From Enoplolaimus lenunculus (taxonomy: Eukaryota > Nematoda > Enoplea > Enoplida > Thoracostomopsidae), in contig JASANG010002697.1 in the NCBI GenBank assembly GCA_030248215.1, positions 1 through 64,000 of the forward strand: a stretch of 64,000 bases of DNA. The letters run 5' to 3'. Made by a program: the position numbers and the translations under genes. Shown in pieces: positions 20,936 through 33,555 of this stretch (its first letter is position 1; every line of letters starts with the position of its first letter). Below the pieces are notes generated by a model. The model saw only the letters and a list, made by a program, of their open reading frames with translations, did not search any database and was not told the origin of the DNA.

Positions 20936-22244
20936 CAAGAAATTTCCTGACGGCCACACCTCGCACCCGCACCCACCCCAGATCCCTTTGTATGCTTAAG
21001 GTATGCGGGTCAGTGCTAATTTAAACAGTTCGTGTAAATTGTTCATTCGTTTGAACTGTGGTTTACGTGTCACTCCAAATAAGCTAAAAGGGAACGAAAT
21101 AAGCGTCGAGTTTACGCCGCAGATTCGGTTAAATGATAGTTGCCCAGGGTACACAGACTGATCCAGAAATCAGGCGTTTATTGAAATTCTTAATCCAACA
21201 ACTGTATCTGCCTGTGTCTTTGTTAATTTGGACCAATTTTCAAATCTTAATGCTTGTGACTGAAATAAACTGAATCCCTGGACGATATCAACCAAAAGTT
21301 CACCTGACTGCTTGTATTAGGGGTACGCCTATCTGATCCATCAACCAGGAGCTTTCAAAAATTCTTAAAGCGTCAGGATGAGTATGGATATACTGGGATC
21401 AGTATTTTTCAACCGGGTGACTTTGTGTTAAAAGCATTGATTCTTGGTAAAAAAATTCGGTCATTTAAGGGGGGCTCTTATCACTTTGATCAACCCTGCA
21501 ATCCGCCCTTAAGCTGGTTCTTAATATTAACTGTAGCCTGATATTCAGGTTTGACCTCAAATCGCCGCCGTCTCAGGTCGGGGGTGACTAGTGCCCCATG
21601 TGTTTGTTCTTGAAGTAAATAGCAAATACTGATTTAGTTTCATATGTTGATTTGATTACAAATCACATATTTTACTTGGAACCATTTTTGTAATGGTATC
21701 ACGACAATTTGTCGCCCGACAACTTGTAATGTGTAATTTCATAGACACGACAATTCCTTCACCCATCATTATACTTTTAGGCTAGGTTTGCGCTAGGATT
21801 AAGCTTAGGATCCTGCTTGGAATTATTAATTGGCTTTAGGACACCGTTGGACCCCAAGTTGCCAGGCGACGAATTGTCGTAGATTCATTTGTACCATATA
21901 GCCATACACTGTTGAAGATTCGTATATCGTGCAATATATTCAACTTTTTTTACATGTAAATAATTGTTTTATCTTCTGTTAATTGAGTCGCAGAACGCAC
22001 AACGAGACATTTCCGAATTGTAAAACAACTGTTGATAATTTTTGAAAATTTCTGGTTTGGGTTTGCCAGAAGTACAAATTAATGTTATCTGAAATGAAAC
22101 GCCTGGTTCACGCTTACCTCGCTGTATTCGAAAGTTTTACATATTGGCTTTAACCAACGAATTATTTTAAACCTAATAAGCGAACGACCATTTCGGTTGC
22201 GGCTCAAGATTTCTATCAAGAGTCTATGATGATGTTCTATTTTT

Positions 22245-22402
22245 ACAAGAGTGTGCAACGTTGGCTTATATTTGTTAAAAAATTTAGACGAGTAATGAAT
22301 GTAAAATCGACCCCCCTCCTTAAATAAGGTGGTAGGGCAAAACACAATGAGTGCTGGTTCATTTTGTAGCACGCACGACCTGGCAAGTTGCACACTCTTG
22401 TG
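22245..22402. mobile_element. Family E foldback (short copy)
   Basis: The ends ACAAGAGTGTGCAACG and AGTTGCACACTCTTGT are inverted. The middle keeps GGGCAAAACACAATGAGTGC. Confidence 0.75.
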
Positions 22403-22450
22403 ATCATGCACTCTTGTTTCAATTGTTTGTCAATGTTATTCTTATGCGTC

Positions 22451-22676
22451 TACACTGCAAAAAATGGTGAGTTAAATTGACTCTCTACGAAATAGGCTTT
22501 TCCGGACTACACAAACTGTGTCAAAATTCGACTGCGCCAGAGTCAAATTCGACTAGCTAAGTCACTCAGTGAGTCGAATTTGACTCTGGCGGAATCGAAT
22601 TTGACTCAGTTTGTGCAGTCCGGAAAAGCCTATTTTGGAAAGAGTCAATTTGGCTCACCATTTTTTGCAGCGTAGC
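22451..22676. mobile_element. Family C foldback MITE, TA target
   Basis: It is nearly a perfect palindrome, from ACACTGCAAAAAATGGTGAG to CACCATTTTTTGCAGCG, with TA on both sides. Inner blocks are AAATAGGCTTTTCCGGACTA and GAGTCAAATTCGACT. Both strands carry GGTGAGT near the start and TTTTTTGCAG at the end. Confidence 0.9.
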
Positions 22677-22679
22677 AAA

Positions 22680-22872
22680 AACAGGATATATAGGTTTATT
22701 TGTACGGGGTATGCTTTGGTTAACATTTAACTTTAGGTTCCTAATCGTTATTGAACCGAAACAATTTTGATATGCCATGTTTTAGGTTTATTTGTACGGT
22801 ATGCTTTGGTTAACATTTAACTTTATGTTCTTAATCGTTATTCAACCGAAACAATTTTGATATGCCATGTTT
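22680..22872. repeat. Tandem duplication, about 105-bp period
   Basis: The block TAGGTTTATTTGTACGG, with GTATGCTTTGGTTAACATTT, appears twice, starting near 22690 and 22785. The copies differ by a few bases and end at ATGCCATGTTT. Confidence 0.8.
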
Positions 22873-23363
22873 ACTTTGACTGCTCTAGAAATGTGGCTCT
22901 TAGAAATAACTTACGGTGTATTTAGTATTAATAACGTTCTGAGACTTATTAACTATTTTTAGGATTTTAAGATTTTCATTTAATTTCTTAGCTTGCAATT
23001 GGTTATAAGCTGAAAAAAATGTTCATGTAAAGAAAGGGTTAATATGACTGTGCCTTGGTCTAAGCATTAACCTAGAGCCGTATTCTCAAAACGTGGCGGA
23101 TCCAATCACTGTATAGGAACACTCCTACTTCTAACTAGCACTAGGCATATCATTTCTAGTGTTAAACCCGTAAAATGATTATACTCCACAGCTTGGTGCG
23201 GACACGTCTATTACTATTATTCTATACATAATATCTGCATACTCTTTCATAGCTTATTGCCATAGTTCATTATTGTATCATTAAAATTGATTTAAAGGTC
23301 GTTATTATGTTCTTATACGAGCGATTTTAGGTTTTTTGCCGGTTTTTGAACTTTTGATGCACC

Positions 23364-23540
23364 GGCCCATGTATAGAACAGGGCCGGATTGTTTTCCGGA
23401 GGGGCTATAACAGAGTCAGTTTAAGCTTTAGACTAATTTTTTTGCTTGGACTTAGGCTTAGGAAAAGGCTCATCCATACGCTTAGGCTTAGGAATATGCT
23501 TACTTATACTACTGTTCCAGCACTGTTCTATACATGGGCC
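23364..23540 (+). mobile_element. Family A hAT-like MITE
   Basis: The ends GGCCCATGTATAGAACAGGG and CTGTTCTATACATGGGCC are perfectly inverted over 18 bases. Flanks GATGCACC and AATGCACT match at 6/8. The core has GCTTAGG units. Confidence 0.9.
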
Positions 23541-23638
23541 AATGCACTGAACAAATTACTGCAATATGAATATGCTTTATGAATGGTATTAACTCGTAAG
23601 TATGGCGATCTTGCTCGTGTTTGAAGTGTAAGTATATG

Positions 23639-23990
23639 CTGCAGCCCAAGCCGTAATCCAACCTAATTCCGAATCGGTCTAACCCAATTCCGGATTGTGT
23701 TAATAGTTAAAGGCGGAATTTCGGCTTGGGCTAGCCCACGGCGAAATTCTTTCTCTGCTACAATTGCACGCCTTGTGGGTGTTCACTATCTTAATGCCAT
23801 ATGCAAATGCGATTAGCAGATGCAAATAGTCGTTTCTGATTGGCTAAGTAATCGCTGCCTGTTGGCTACGAAACAGTTTGTTTTACTAAGCTAAAGTGGA
23901 ATCAAGCTTAGCGCTGAGCCGAAGCCGTAATTCCGCTTTGGACAAGCCCAGTTTCGAATTAAGCTAAGTTACGACTTCGGCTGCTACATA
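23639..23990. mobile_element. Family H MITE
   Basis: It starts GCAGCCCAAGCCGTAATCC and ends TACGACTTCGGCTGCTACAT. Inner GGCTTGGGCTAGCCCA blocks match the copy at 8739. Confidence 0.8.
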
Positions 23991-24135
23991 TATACAAGCG
24001 ATTCAAAAAATTCGTGAGTGAAGATTTATGCTTCAATTGTACTGGCACAAAAATATATGCTGCATTTTTTAAACTTCAACGTCAATATCTGTTGCCAACA
24101 TTTTGATCAATAATGTATCTGGTCTTAGCTTGCTT

Positions 24136-24285
24136 GGCCAATGTATAGAACAGGGCCGGATCGTTTTCCGGAGGGGCTATAATAGAGTCAGTTTAAGCTT
24201 TTAGACTAATTTTTTTGCTTAGGCTTGGGCTTAGGCTTAGGAATATGCTTATACTACTGTTCCGGCCCTGGTCTATACATGAGCC
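24136..24285 (+). mobile_element. Family A hAT-like MITE
   Basis: The ends GGCCAATGTATAGAACAGGG and GTCTATACATGAGCC are inverted. Flanks GCTTGCTT and GCTCGCTT form a 7/8 target duplication. The core is GCTTAGGCTTGGGCTTAGG. Confidence 0.9.
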
Positions 24286-24744
24286 GCTCGCTTTGCCTGT
24301 CGGAGAAGAATATTTAAGCGTATATTTTAACAGAAAGTGAAACTTAACTGTAATTTTAGCATTACTTAGTACAATATAATATAATTTGGTTTCTACAAAC
24401 TCTTAATATAAGTGGGCAGTTTGTACATATTTTTTACCATTTTGAATAAAATTCACAACAAAGATTTCAGTTACAAATAAGGGTTTAATATAAAATTACA
24501 ATTTTCACCAATACATATCCGGCAGGCGGCAATATAGAATACCTGCGCCGAAGGTCGATTTTTTTCCGCAGTTTAAGGCCGGGTATCCGGTTTTATGCCC
24601 TGATATGTAGGCAAATGTCTGATATTTCAACCATAACAATATAACCAGTACCACAACTGATTTAATACAGTATAGAAATATTTCAATTAACTAAATGGAA
24701 GAATATAAGTTATATCTCGCTGATCTTTCAATCGCTTTCTTATC

Positions 24745-24895
24745 TAAATATTAAGGGGCAGAATGTTTTCCTGTGGCACTGGAATAGAGTAACCTTAAGC
24801 TTTAGACCAATTTTTGGTTTAAGCTTAGGCTTAGGTATAAGTTTATTTTTACGCATTGGCTTAGGAATATGCTTATACCACTGATCCGCCGCTGT
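24745..24895 (+). mobile_element. Family A MITE (ends eroded)
   Basis: The interior follows the A order: GGCAGAATGTTTTCCTGTGG, AGCTTTAGACCAATTTT, TTAGGC units, then ATATGCTTATACCACTG. The termini are poor. Confidence 0.65.
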
Positions 24896-25364
24896 TCGCT
24901 CAAATGTCTCGTTATCCTGGTACTCTGAAAGGCAACCGGTCCGTCTTGTAAGTAGCCAGGATTTTGTATTTTGAAGGGTCACTCAAATTGTAGATATCGT
25001 TGGTTTGTAAGGTCAATTTTGTTTCAACCATAAAATTTGTTTCAGTCTTATTGGATCGCATATTGTCCGTTTGCATCCCCTCTGGGTAAAAATCTTCGGA
25101 CAGTGCAATACCTACTCATCAAGGTTTCATATATTTATTTCTGACTTGGCTGATAATGTTACAGGCGTCACAGTTTCATGGCTGATGCTAATAAAACTTA
25201 CCAAACAAGAGTTTTGAACTAACGTTCAGTAAATGATTTGATAACTCAAGGATTATGTTATTTATATTTATGTATAAGTACAAAGTTGAAAAGTGTATTG
25301 AGAAGCAATACACCGTAAAAATTAAAGGCAGTGGCATAAATGGTCAAGCTGTCAGTTCTATCTC

Positions 25365-25435
25365 TTAGGCTTTGGTTTAGGCTTAGACTTTGGAATACGC
25401 TAATACTTACTGTAACGACCCTGTTATATAAGTAC
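25365..25435 (+). mobile_element. Family A fragment
   Basis: It keeps CTTAGGCTTTGGTTTAGGCT and the right part ACTTACTGTAACGACCCTG only. Confidence 0.5.
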
Positions 25436-25526
25436 TTTGGTCATCGTTGCAGTGATCTTTGTTTTTAGCGAATAACATTTTTTGTGGCTCGAAAAATATA
25501 TTGTTATCCCTTAAAATAAACGCTAG

Positions 25527-25655
25527 GGCCGATGTATAGAACAGGGTCGGAACACTAGTATACGCAAATTCCTTACCCTAAGCCTAAGCCTAAGCCTAAG
25601 CAAAAAATTAAACTAAAGCTTTAGCTTACTTTATTACAGTCCAACACTCGTATCC
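25527..25655 (-). mobile_element. Family A MITE, reverse
   Basis: The left end GGCCGATGTATAGAACAGGG is clear. A clean run of four CCTAAG units lies at about 25577-25602, then AAGCTTTAGCTTACTTTATT. The right end is eroded. Confidence 0.8.
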
Positions 25656-25768
25656 TCAGACCGCTTGCGTATTAGCCTAACGAGCGACAGTTTTGTAAAA
25701 TTGCTACGTTAATAAGTAACATTTGTTCTCGTTATAATTACATCCGGAATGTTTATCGCGCTCAAAGT

Positions 25769-25927
25769 CGAAGCCAGATCGCCTGCTAGGGGAAGCTAAA
25801 AATTTTTCAGGAGGGGCAAACAAGGATTTCAATTGCTTGGCAAGCAAGGTTGAAAGTTTTCTAGGGAGGGGCAAAATATTTCCAGGGTAGGCTCAGCCCG
25901 TCCCGGTCCTCTTTGACTACTGGCCTG
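25769..25927. mobile_element. Family D MITE
   Basis: It keeps CCTGCTAGGGGAAGCTAAAA, TTGGCAAGCAAGGTTGAAAG and the end TTGACTACTGGCCTGA. Confidence 0.75.
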
Positions 25928-26241
25928 ATCGCGCTTTGTGACGCGTTAAGCACTGCGTGTGACATTTGTTTAAATCCGTACGTAACAATCCTTATTAATT
26001 GAATTTGAAATTAACAATTAATATAACGCACGGACATAATTTTTCTTATTTTGCAGATGTCTGCTGAACTGCATATTCGTGTCTGGTTGAAATCAGTATC
26101 GTTTTTCTGTTTCGTTAATATTAAAGCACACGAACTTCCGTATTTTAAATATTTGTTTTGAGTACTTTTAATTAAAGTTTTATTTTTCGGTCGGAATTTC
26201 ACAGGACATTTCGTTTATTCTATGTCTAAGTATACTGATAG

Positions 26242-26682
26242 CAGGGTGCAATCGGAACCCATTTCATAAGAATTCATTCAAAACCCCCCCCCCCACCAAG
26301 CAACCCACAAAAACCAAAAACCAGAACCCCACCCCAAATTCCGATTTCGATTCCGGTATAAATTTGCTGTTCAGATTCCGATTCCGATTGCGGTATAATC
26401 CAGTTCCTTTTTGCTCCCTTACTGATAGAATTGTTTTACAAAATTTATCTGTTTGGAGCGTTTCTCTTTAACTTTTGGCCAAAGTTTTGAGGAAGCAATT
26501 GCCGAGATTTCGTAAAAAATAAGCGAAAAACTGAACGATTTAACAACAAATTACAGATATTTGCTAAAAGTATCAAAGTAAACATCATTTTCACTACCTA
26601 ATTTTACCTCAGTTACGACTCCGGCAAGTTTTGTTCACCTCCGGCTCCGGTATTTTTTACATCCGGTTGCACCCTGGTGACT
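26242..26682. mobile_element. Family K element
   Basis: It starts CAGGGTGCAATCGGAACC and ends ATCCGGTTGCACCCTGG, an inverted pair of the CAGGGTGCA type common in hAT elements. The inside has CCGATTCCGATT-type repeats and an A/C tract at 26279-26338. Confidence 0.6.
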
Positions 26683-27948
26683 GTTATTATGTGCAGAAAG
26701 TGCCAAGCTACGTGACAAGTACGCACGACTGGCATGAAACCGAAGGTGCACCCAAAGAGGGGCCTATGGACACGAATATATTTTCAATGTTCTGCAATGT
26801 AACCTCCAAATAGCATTCAGATGATATCAGGGTTACTGATCGAAGTAACGGAAACGTAAAACGAATATTGCAGAATAAAAGGTTTAAAAACAATAATTTA
26901 TCTTTCTGCCAACACAATTTGGACGTACAAATTTTCACCGGGCTTTCTAAAATTTGAAAGAAAAAATAACGGGTGCGCCGAAATTTTAACTTTTTCTGAT
27001 GAATTTCGTAATTTCGTTCAATTTCGAACAATTGCGGCATATCTGTTGTAACGAAAAATTACGAAATATATACGTGATTTCTAACTAATTCTAAGCATAA
27101 AAATAGCTCAATTTAAGGTGTTTCTATAACGGAAACAGAAACGGATACCGAAATTTACCGGAAACGGAAACAGATATCCGGTTACATTCTGCATGGTATA
27201 TTCAAATGTACTAAAACTACAAAAATTACATAGCTAAGATCGATCGAAGTGAAATACGACTCTTTTGCCAAAGCTGCTGTGTTCGTGCTCTTACCCTTGT
27301 CGAGATTTTTATTTTCAGTCGTTGCTATACAATTGTAATAATTTTCAAACTTTCACTTTTTCTTCCAACTCTTTAGTCAACATAATCTTATTCCGTGAAA
27401 CGGTTTTTCTTACAGCTGCGTGTACTCCTAACTTGTTTTCTACAATCAATTGAAATGCCAATCAAATACGTTTTATGAACGATCCAGCGGGGGCCAACCT
27501 GACACCGGCGCCTTCAACACGGTTCATGACCACTTATTTTATACTGACATTTAGCACTAAAATTGCGTTTGACTTCTTGCTCACTTCGATTGAGAGTATT
27601 TTCACTGTTATAGATCGTACGGACACCGTTAGAATTTTCTGAATCGGTCACTGCAAAATTCAAACCAAACTCACAGCAGTGTTTCTCTATGAGTTGACTA
27701 AAGTAAAATTGTTTCAAAACATTCGGTTCCAGCAGTTTTGTCGAACTCAATTTTAAATTTTAAATTGAAAATAATGTTGTTTTCTTTGTTGTCGCCGCTC
27801 GTTGCTTTTCCGAGCCCGAGCGACGATTTGTGGTGCTCTGGTTTGCAGCGTTCCACAGTTTACTATGTTTCCATTTTTTTTCGGTTTTGGACGCTGGCGT
27901 ATAACGATTGACAATAGCTAGCAATTGGAGTCTGCATGGTGGAGGACA

Positions 27949-28087
27949 CGTACAGGGCCGTAACAGTGGTATAAGCGTATTCGTAAACATTAGCCTAATC
28001 CGAAGCAAAATATTAGTCTAAAGCGTAAGCTTTTATTGTATTGCAGTCTCGCAGGAAAACGTTCCGCCCATAATCTTTAAGGAGCCA
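27949..28087 (-). mobile_element. Family A MITE, reverse (eroded)
   Basis: It keeps ACAGGGCCGTAACAGTGGTA, the TATTGCAGTCTCGCAGGAAA block and GTTCCGCCCATAATCTTTAA. Confidence 0.7.
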
Positions 28088-28926
28088 AATGCAAATTTAA
28101 TCGTTTGAAAGGTAGGAGGGACCTTACTATTTTTTTATGAAATATTTCGTTTTCGGTTATGCCAATTTTTTTACTTAAAAAATGGGTGGACAGATTCTTT
28201 GCCGCCTGGCCCGTTGCACCGCTGTAGCAGGACTATAAGTTGTACCCATGTTTTTCAAGCCATTCGTAAAATGTTTCTTAAATTCAATCGGTCCTTGCGA
28301 AATATTATTGTATTGGCTTGAATGAGTAAATAATCTTCCAAGTCTGCTATGCTCCATTTCTGCTCCAGGCTCAAACTGATTATTTGGGTCTGAATTCTAA
28401 ACGACGAGAGACTTTAGGACTTACACCTGAAGAGGCTTACGCTGTGGCTTATGCTTAGGCTTAGACTTTAGGTTTAGGCTCATGCCCAAATGGGCAGCCC
28501 TGTGACCATATCATGGGCTCTTTTTCAAACGCTTCCAGCGCTCCTGAACACCTGTAGTTAGCCCAGTAAATTTTCGCGATTTTTAGCTTCCAATTCACAG
28601 CAGATGTATCTATTTTTAGATGAATCCAAAAAGCAACTAACATCGAAAACCACAAAACAAAATAAGCTGTAACGCCTATTATTTCCAAGATTCTATTATA
28701 TGCTTATGAACCGTGAGAACGAACCTAAGTTAAATAAAATAGATAATCTTTATTATTCTGTGAAAGTTCTTGAGACCACTGCTGGTTTATTACAACTCAC
28801 GCCTTCATTTTCTAATTAAAATTTAAGTATTTTGTGTTTATTTACGTCTAAAAATAACTAAAACTAGTGACATAAATTACAAATATATAAGTATCTATAG
28901 ATATATATGATACATAATATATGTAT

Positions 28927-29026
28927 CAGGGTGCAGCCGGTTATCCGGCTCTGGCCCCGGTTCCGGCCGGATAATAAATTACCCGGCTCCGGCTCCGCCA
29001 GTTTTCGGTATCCGGTTGCACCCTGA
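28927..29026. mobile_element. Family K element, short
   Basis: CAGGGTGCAGCCGGTTATCC pairs with TATCCGGTTGCACCCTG. The hundred-base inside is made of CCGGCTCC repeats. It is a compact deletion form of the element at 26242. Confidence 0.7.
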
Positions 29027-29548
29027 TATATATACGGCTTGGAGGTTTTTTATGTTCAAAAAATATGCAATTATTTGTCATATTCTGTTGGCTTTATATA
29101 TACGAGGTAAACGTATTTAACAAAATTTAAGTTTATAAACGCAAATTTTGGGATACAGCTTCCATTATCGTGACATTCAAGACAATAATGGAAAAAATTT
29201 TTGCAGTTACCCTTTCTCACACGAATATTAAGATTAAAATTCAACCCTCGGTTCGAAAAGCAAAGAAGCCATTTTTCATACCTACTCACTATTGGACAGA
29301 TATATTAGCGTGTCGCTCGGACCTGAGACGTGGTCTTGTAGCCATTTCTGCCTGCGCTGTAACCATAGAAGCGGTTAATTAATTATACAACAGGAACAGA
29401 TTTACATAAGCCTAACTCCATGCCTAAACGCTACCTATACTAAATCTGAGCCTAAACTTTGAACGCGAGGGAAACTGCAAGAGTCAAATTTTTCGGACAC
29501 CGAAACGTTTTAGTCGTTGGAATTTGTTCTGTGTAATACCCATTTGTA

Positions 29549-29731
29549 GGCCCATGTTACTTTAAGAGGCGTCCAGGTTTCTGCAGGTTCTATAAAAGAG
29601 TAGGTTTATTCTAGATTGCATTCTTTGCTTAGGCTTAGGCTTAGGAACACATTTTTGGCAACACTTAGACATAGGCTTAGGCTTAGGAATACGCTGAATC
29701 TACTGTTACGCCCCTAAAAGTAACATTGGCC
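29549..29731 (+). mobile_element. Family B MITE
   Basis: The ends GGCCCATGTTACTTTAAGAG and CCTAAAAGTAACATTGGCC are inverted. The core is GCTTAGGCTTAGGCTTAGG. Confidence 0.85.
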
Positions 29732-30202
29732 CAACTACGTGCCTTTTAGTTCATACACAGTGTGCTTGAACGAATTTGTTTGAGAATATTGCGGTTTGGT
29801 CACAGGTGATTGCTAATTTTAATCTACGCTGTAGACGAATATTTACTATAAGCCATTTTAGAGCCTGGACTCATATAAGTTTTCGATAGTCTAAAAGTTT
29901 AAAATAACGACTGTGCCTTAAAATAATTAAATTTGCGAACTTCACCAAAACGATGAAAAATATTTCACAGCGGTTATTTTTAGTTCTTATTGCCAAAGTT
30001 GATCAGAGTTTACCGGTATGCAAAGAAATGTTTCGTACATCTTAAATGGTGTGGTCCTACGGGTAATATATTCTCGTTGAAACTCTCAGAGGGAACACTA
30101 AAAAAGTAGACCTATTTACAGATTTTAACCTGCGGGATCATAGAGGAATGTTTTGTAATTTTCTCGCTCCATAAGCTCGAAAATCAAATCCTCGCTGATG
30201 TT

Positions 30203-30395
30203 TTACTGACTATGTGATGTAGAGGGGGTGTACGCCTCGCGGTTAGAAAATTCTTTGTGATAAAAAATGGTAAGGTCCGTCTATATTACAATATTTTCCC
30301 GTTAGAGAACTTGCACATATATAGCATGCAGTAAAAGTTGCGTCGTTTCATAACTTTTACCACACCGCCCAACCGTCAGAAATTTAAGTATCCGC
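30203..30395. repeat. Family M repeat
   Basis: It contains GGTAAGGTCCGTCTATATTA and GCAGTAAAAGTTGCGTCG, then TTTCATAACTTTTACCACAC. It matches pieces at 20570, 40195 and 59505. Confidence 0.5.
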
Positions 30396-30511
30396 TCCTG
30401 GTTTTGCTTGTATATTGTGTTAACCGGTGCCTTTCAAGTTTAGATTATGACGTCATTTGGCACGTCGGGTGTAAATAGAAACAGCGTTTACAGACACGCA
30501 ACCAACCCAAC

Positions 30512-30799
30512 TTGCTACAGGGGGCCCGAAAAATGTTAACGGTTTCATGCGTAGATTATACTCGAGACAAATTTTGCTGGGCACACGTAAAGTCTAAGAA
30601 ATTCGACCTTAGGCTTGTTGAAATGCAAGTAAAGCTCAAGGAAAAATTAAGTTTTAATTTACCTTTTAACAGTTTAAACCAGCCAAAATTTAATGAATTA
30701 CTGATGTTTTTCGAAAGTCGTAAAATAGTTTTAGCGTATAATTTTATAGAGACAGAACAACTTTATAATGACCTTAGAACGTTGGACAGCTCACCTTAA
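30512..30799 (+). pseudogene. Orphan coding-like segment, possibly Tudor-domain-like
   Basis: An open frame of about 95 codons begins near acceptor-like CTTGCTACAG and reads MLTVSCVDYTRDKFCWAHVK, then FDLRLVEMQVKLKEKL. The order V-x-V-x-Y, F-x2-H-V-x-S-K, L-x2-M-x-L resembles the start of an extended Tudor domain, but only loosely. It runs into a family D element at about 30785, which supplies its stop. No matching neighbours were found. It may be an exon of an unseen gene, a decayed copy or chance. Confidence 0.25.
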
Positions 30800-30952
30800 T
30801 GCTTGAGGGGTTAAAATTTTTTAGGAAGGATATGCAGGGGTATCCGATGACTTTGCAAGCGAGAGCGCAATTTTTTTTGGAAGCTAAAATGTTTCTAAGA
30901 GGGCTGACCTCCCACTTCCTCCTGTTTTCTCGATCTACGGGCCCAGTTGTTC
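30785..30952. mobile_element. Family D MITE
   Basis: It begins CAGCTCACCTTAATGCTTGA and ends CGATCTACGGGCCC, truncating the coding-like segment before it. Confidence 0.65.
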
Positions 30953-31448
30953 CATTTAATAAAAGGCCTGGAAGCAATCCGAAGACGTAAATAATTTTAG
31001 GTGTACGAATCGCCTGCAGGCCGTCGTAAACCCAAATTTTTACGTCTACAGATAGCTCGCCTCTGGCGGGGTACAAGCGTGTCTCACGTGTTGTTTTATA
31101 ACCAATGGATATTTGTCTAACTCCGCCCGTCAACTATACGTCCGTATGTCTTTTAATTTATTACTGCTGACATTTTAAAGTTGTAGGATGTAAACTACGC
31201 CATTAAAAGCGATTGGTTCGAATTTCCTTTACAAAAGTTTCGTCCAACCAACAATACCTAAACTGTATCAGTTTCTGTAACCTAATTAGCATCGAAAACT
31301 AGCTATGTAAGCTGCCACAAAACGTTTTAGCGTCTGAAAAGTTCTCATCGACTATTTGTTTAGTATTTTAAGCTAACTAATATGTCTTAAGGATTGTTTG
31401 AAGTTCATTTTAAGTTGTTCTATGCTAATTTAGTATGAAAAAGTTTCG

Positions 31449-31638
31449 CTAATGTTACTTTAAGGGGCGTAACAGTATATAAAGCGTTTTTGTAAGCCTA
31501 AGCCTAAGCGGTGCAAAAATGTGTTTCTAAGCCTAAGACTAAGCCTAAGCCAAAGCAAAAAAAATATAATCTACAATCTAAACCTACTGTTTTATAGATC
31601 TGCCAGAAATCTGGACCCTCCTTAAAGTAAACATGGGC
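31449..31638 (-). mobile_element. Family B MITE, reverse
   Basis: CTAATGTTACTTTAAGGGGC pairs with CCTTAAAGTAAACATGGGCC. The core has CCTAAG units and TATAATCTACAATCTAAACC. Confidence 0.85.
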
Positions 31639-31721
31639 CAAATGTTTCATGTATAGAGCATAATACCGAAAAACGCGTAGGCGTTTAAACATCGCTCACT
31701 GTATTCAATTCCAGAACGTTC

Positions 31722-31953
31722 ATTTTAACTCGGAATAAAGTTGAATTCACTCAATTAGTAGAACTATCAGAACTCATAATTCTTCGTTGGTTCATTTCAT
31801 TCTGATTATTTTAACCTACTTTTTCGGAATCAATTCAACTCAGATTGAGAATCAACTTAAAACTCAGAGTGAGTTAAGTTGACAATGATTGACTCAAAAA
31901 TAGCTAACATTCTGTCTGAATTGATCAATTAACTCATTAGAATTTGCAGTGCT
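31722..31953. mobile_element. Family I MITE (diverged)
   Basis: It has the same AACTCAGATTGAGAATCAAC palindromic units as 20681 and ends AATTAACTCATTAGAATTTG with CAGTG; the left end is eroded. Confidence 0.65.
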
Positions 31954-32554
31954 TAAGCTTAATAGACTATGCTTATTTAGTTTTAGGTTTATATTTATGG
32001 TCCAGCTTCGTAACAACAGTTATGGAAGCGATGTTGTCAGTATTCACTGTGAAGGATGGACTCAAAACACGCGAGTGTAAGAACGAGACCTGAACAACAC
32101 GAACCCTTTTGCAAGTCAATCATTATCGTAGCAAGAATATCCGGTTGAGGTGTGTAAATGTAGGTTTAATAAAGAAAAATTTAGCAAACGGTTGAAGCGG
32201 CAAATTTCTGAAATTTTTTCACAATATTTTTTACCAAAATAGAAATTGATTCGAAAACTCCTGGGGGGAGGGTGCAAATGTACCCATGGACATTGCCAGT
32301 GGCGGATCCAAGATTTCTTGGTGAGGGTTCTAAGATTGACCAAACAGCCCTCGAAGCCACTACTGGAAATGGTAATTTCTGCGGGTGGGGTGAACTAAAG
32401 GACTGAAAGAGTAAAATCGGCCTAAAATTGCACAATACGTCCGACCGAAACGCGAAACTTTTATTGGTGTTTTGTGTTTCATGTTGCTGAACGAGATCCA
32501 CCCGTTTCATAAGCTTGAAAATGTTTTATATATGAATTTGGACCGTTTGAGAAC

Positions 32555-32632
32555 GTGCGAACAAGCGAAACGAGCTCAAAGTGCGAGCAAGCGGAGCGAG
32601 CTCAAAGTGCGAGCAAGCGGAACGAGCACAAA
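32555..32632. repeat. 26-bp tandem repeat, three units
   Basis: GTGCGAACAAGCGAAACGAG plus CTCAAA and two close variants follow head to tail. They are GC-rich in an AT-rich setting and followed by the shared GCGAGCGAAAAGCCGAACGC motif. Confidence 0.85.
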
Positions 32633-33555
32633 GCAGTTGTATCAGTGAACGAAGCTAAACTCGTGCGTAAAAGCGAGCGAAAAGCCGAACGCAATTTTAG
32701 CAGTTTAACGATACATTTTTTAATTTTGTGTGACTATGGTACGGAACTCGATTGCTAGATCACTCTCTTGGTCCGCCCATGGATTAGATCTTTTCTATCG
32801 GAAGAATATACTTTTAGCTGTCCAAAATTTACCATTTTAAACCTTGTTTAGCGTATATTTCGATAGAGTTGACATATTGCTACGAGGTAGCAAGATGCTT
32901 TGAACTCGATTTGTATCTACCAACTGTATATCATTTCAACTATTTAGGTAAAAACACACACATTCACCTTCAAATAGACCATTTGCATTCAAAAATAGTA
33001 AACGCGACACGGTTGATATATGAAACATGCTATATCCATCCTGAACCATATACACTGACGTAGCGCACGTACCCTGGTCTGTGTTTTTAAGCATTCAATT
33101 GTTTTTAGGTACCGAACTAAAGAATAACACATTAAATCATCTGAAGGCTGTACGATGCGGTCTATTTGGTTTGATCAACCTATAACCAGTCTAAAAAATA
33201 CATAGCTAGCCAGCGTAAGCCATCATGGTAGTATACGCGTGTTTTTGGTTTTTGAATTTTTAATAATTTTTACAGCTATCATATGTGCGCATTTTTTTTA
33301 AATTTACGAATCATGAAATGTATGCAAAACATTATTTTTTTATTTCATATTTATATTTTAGTGAAAAACACATTTTATCTTAGTTTACTTGATATTTTAT
33401 CATCTCTTGAAGTTCCGACGTGTTTGTAAACAACATAGGTTTGGTATGGTTTCCAAATTTGAAAAATTGTATAGAGACACAATTTCCAGCTGTGTATAGC
33501 ATTTCGCAAGTTTGGTATATATAAGTCTTTAAACCAGCGAACTGTTCAAACTGTT

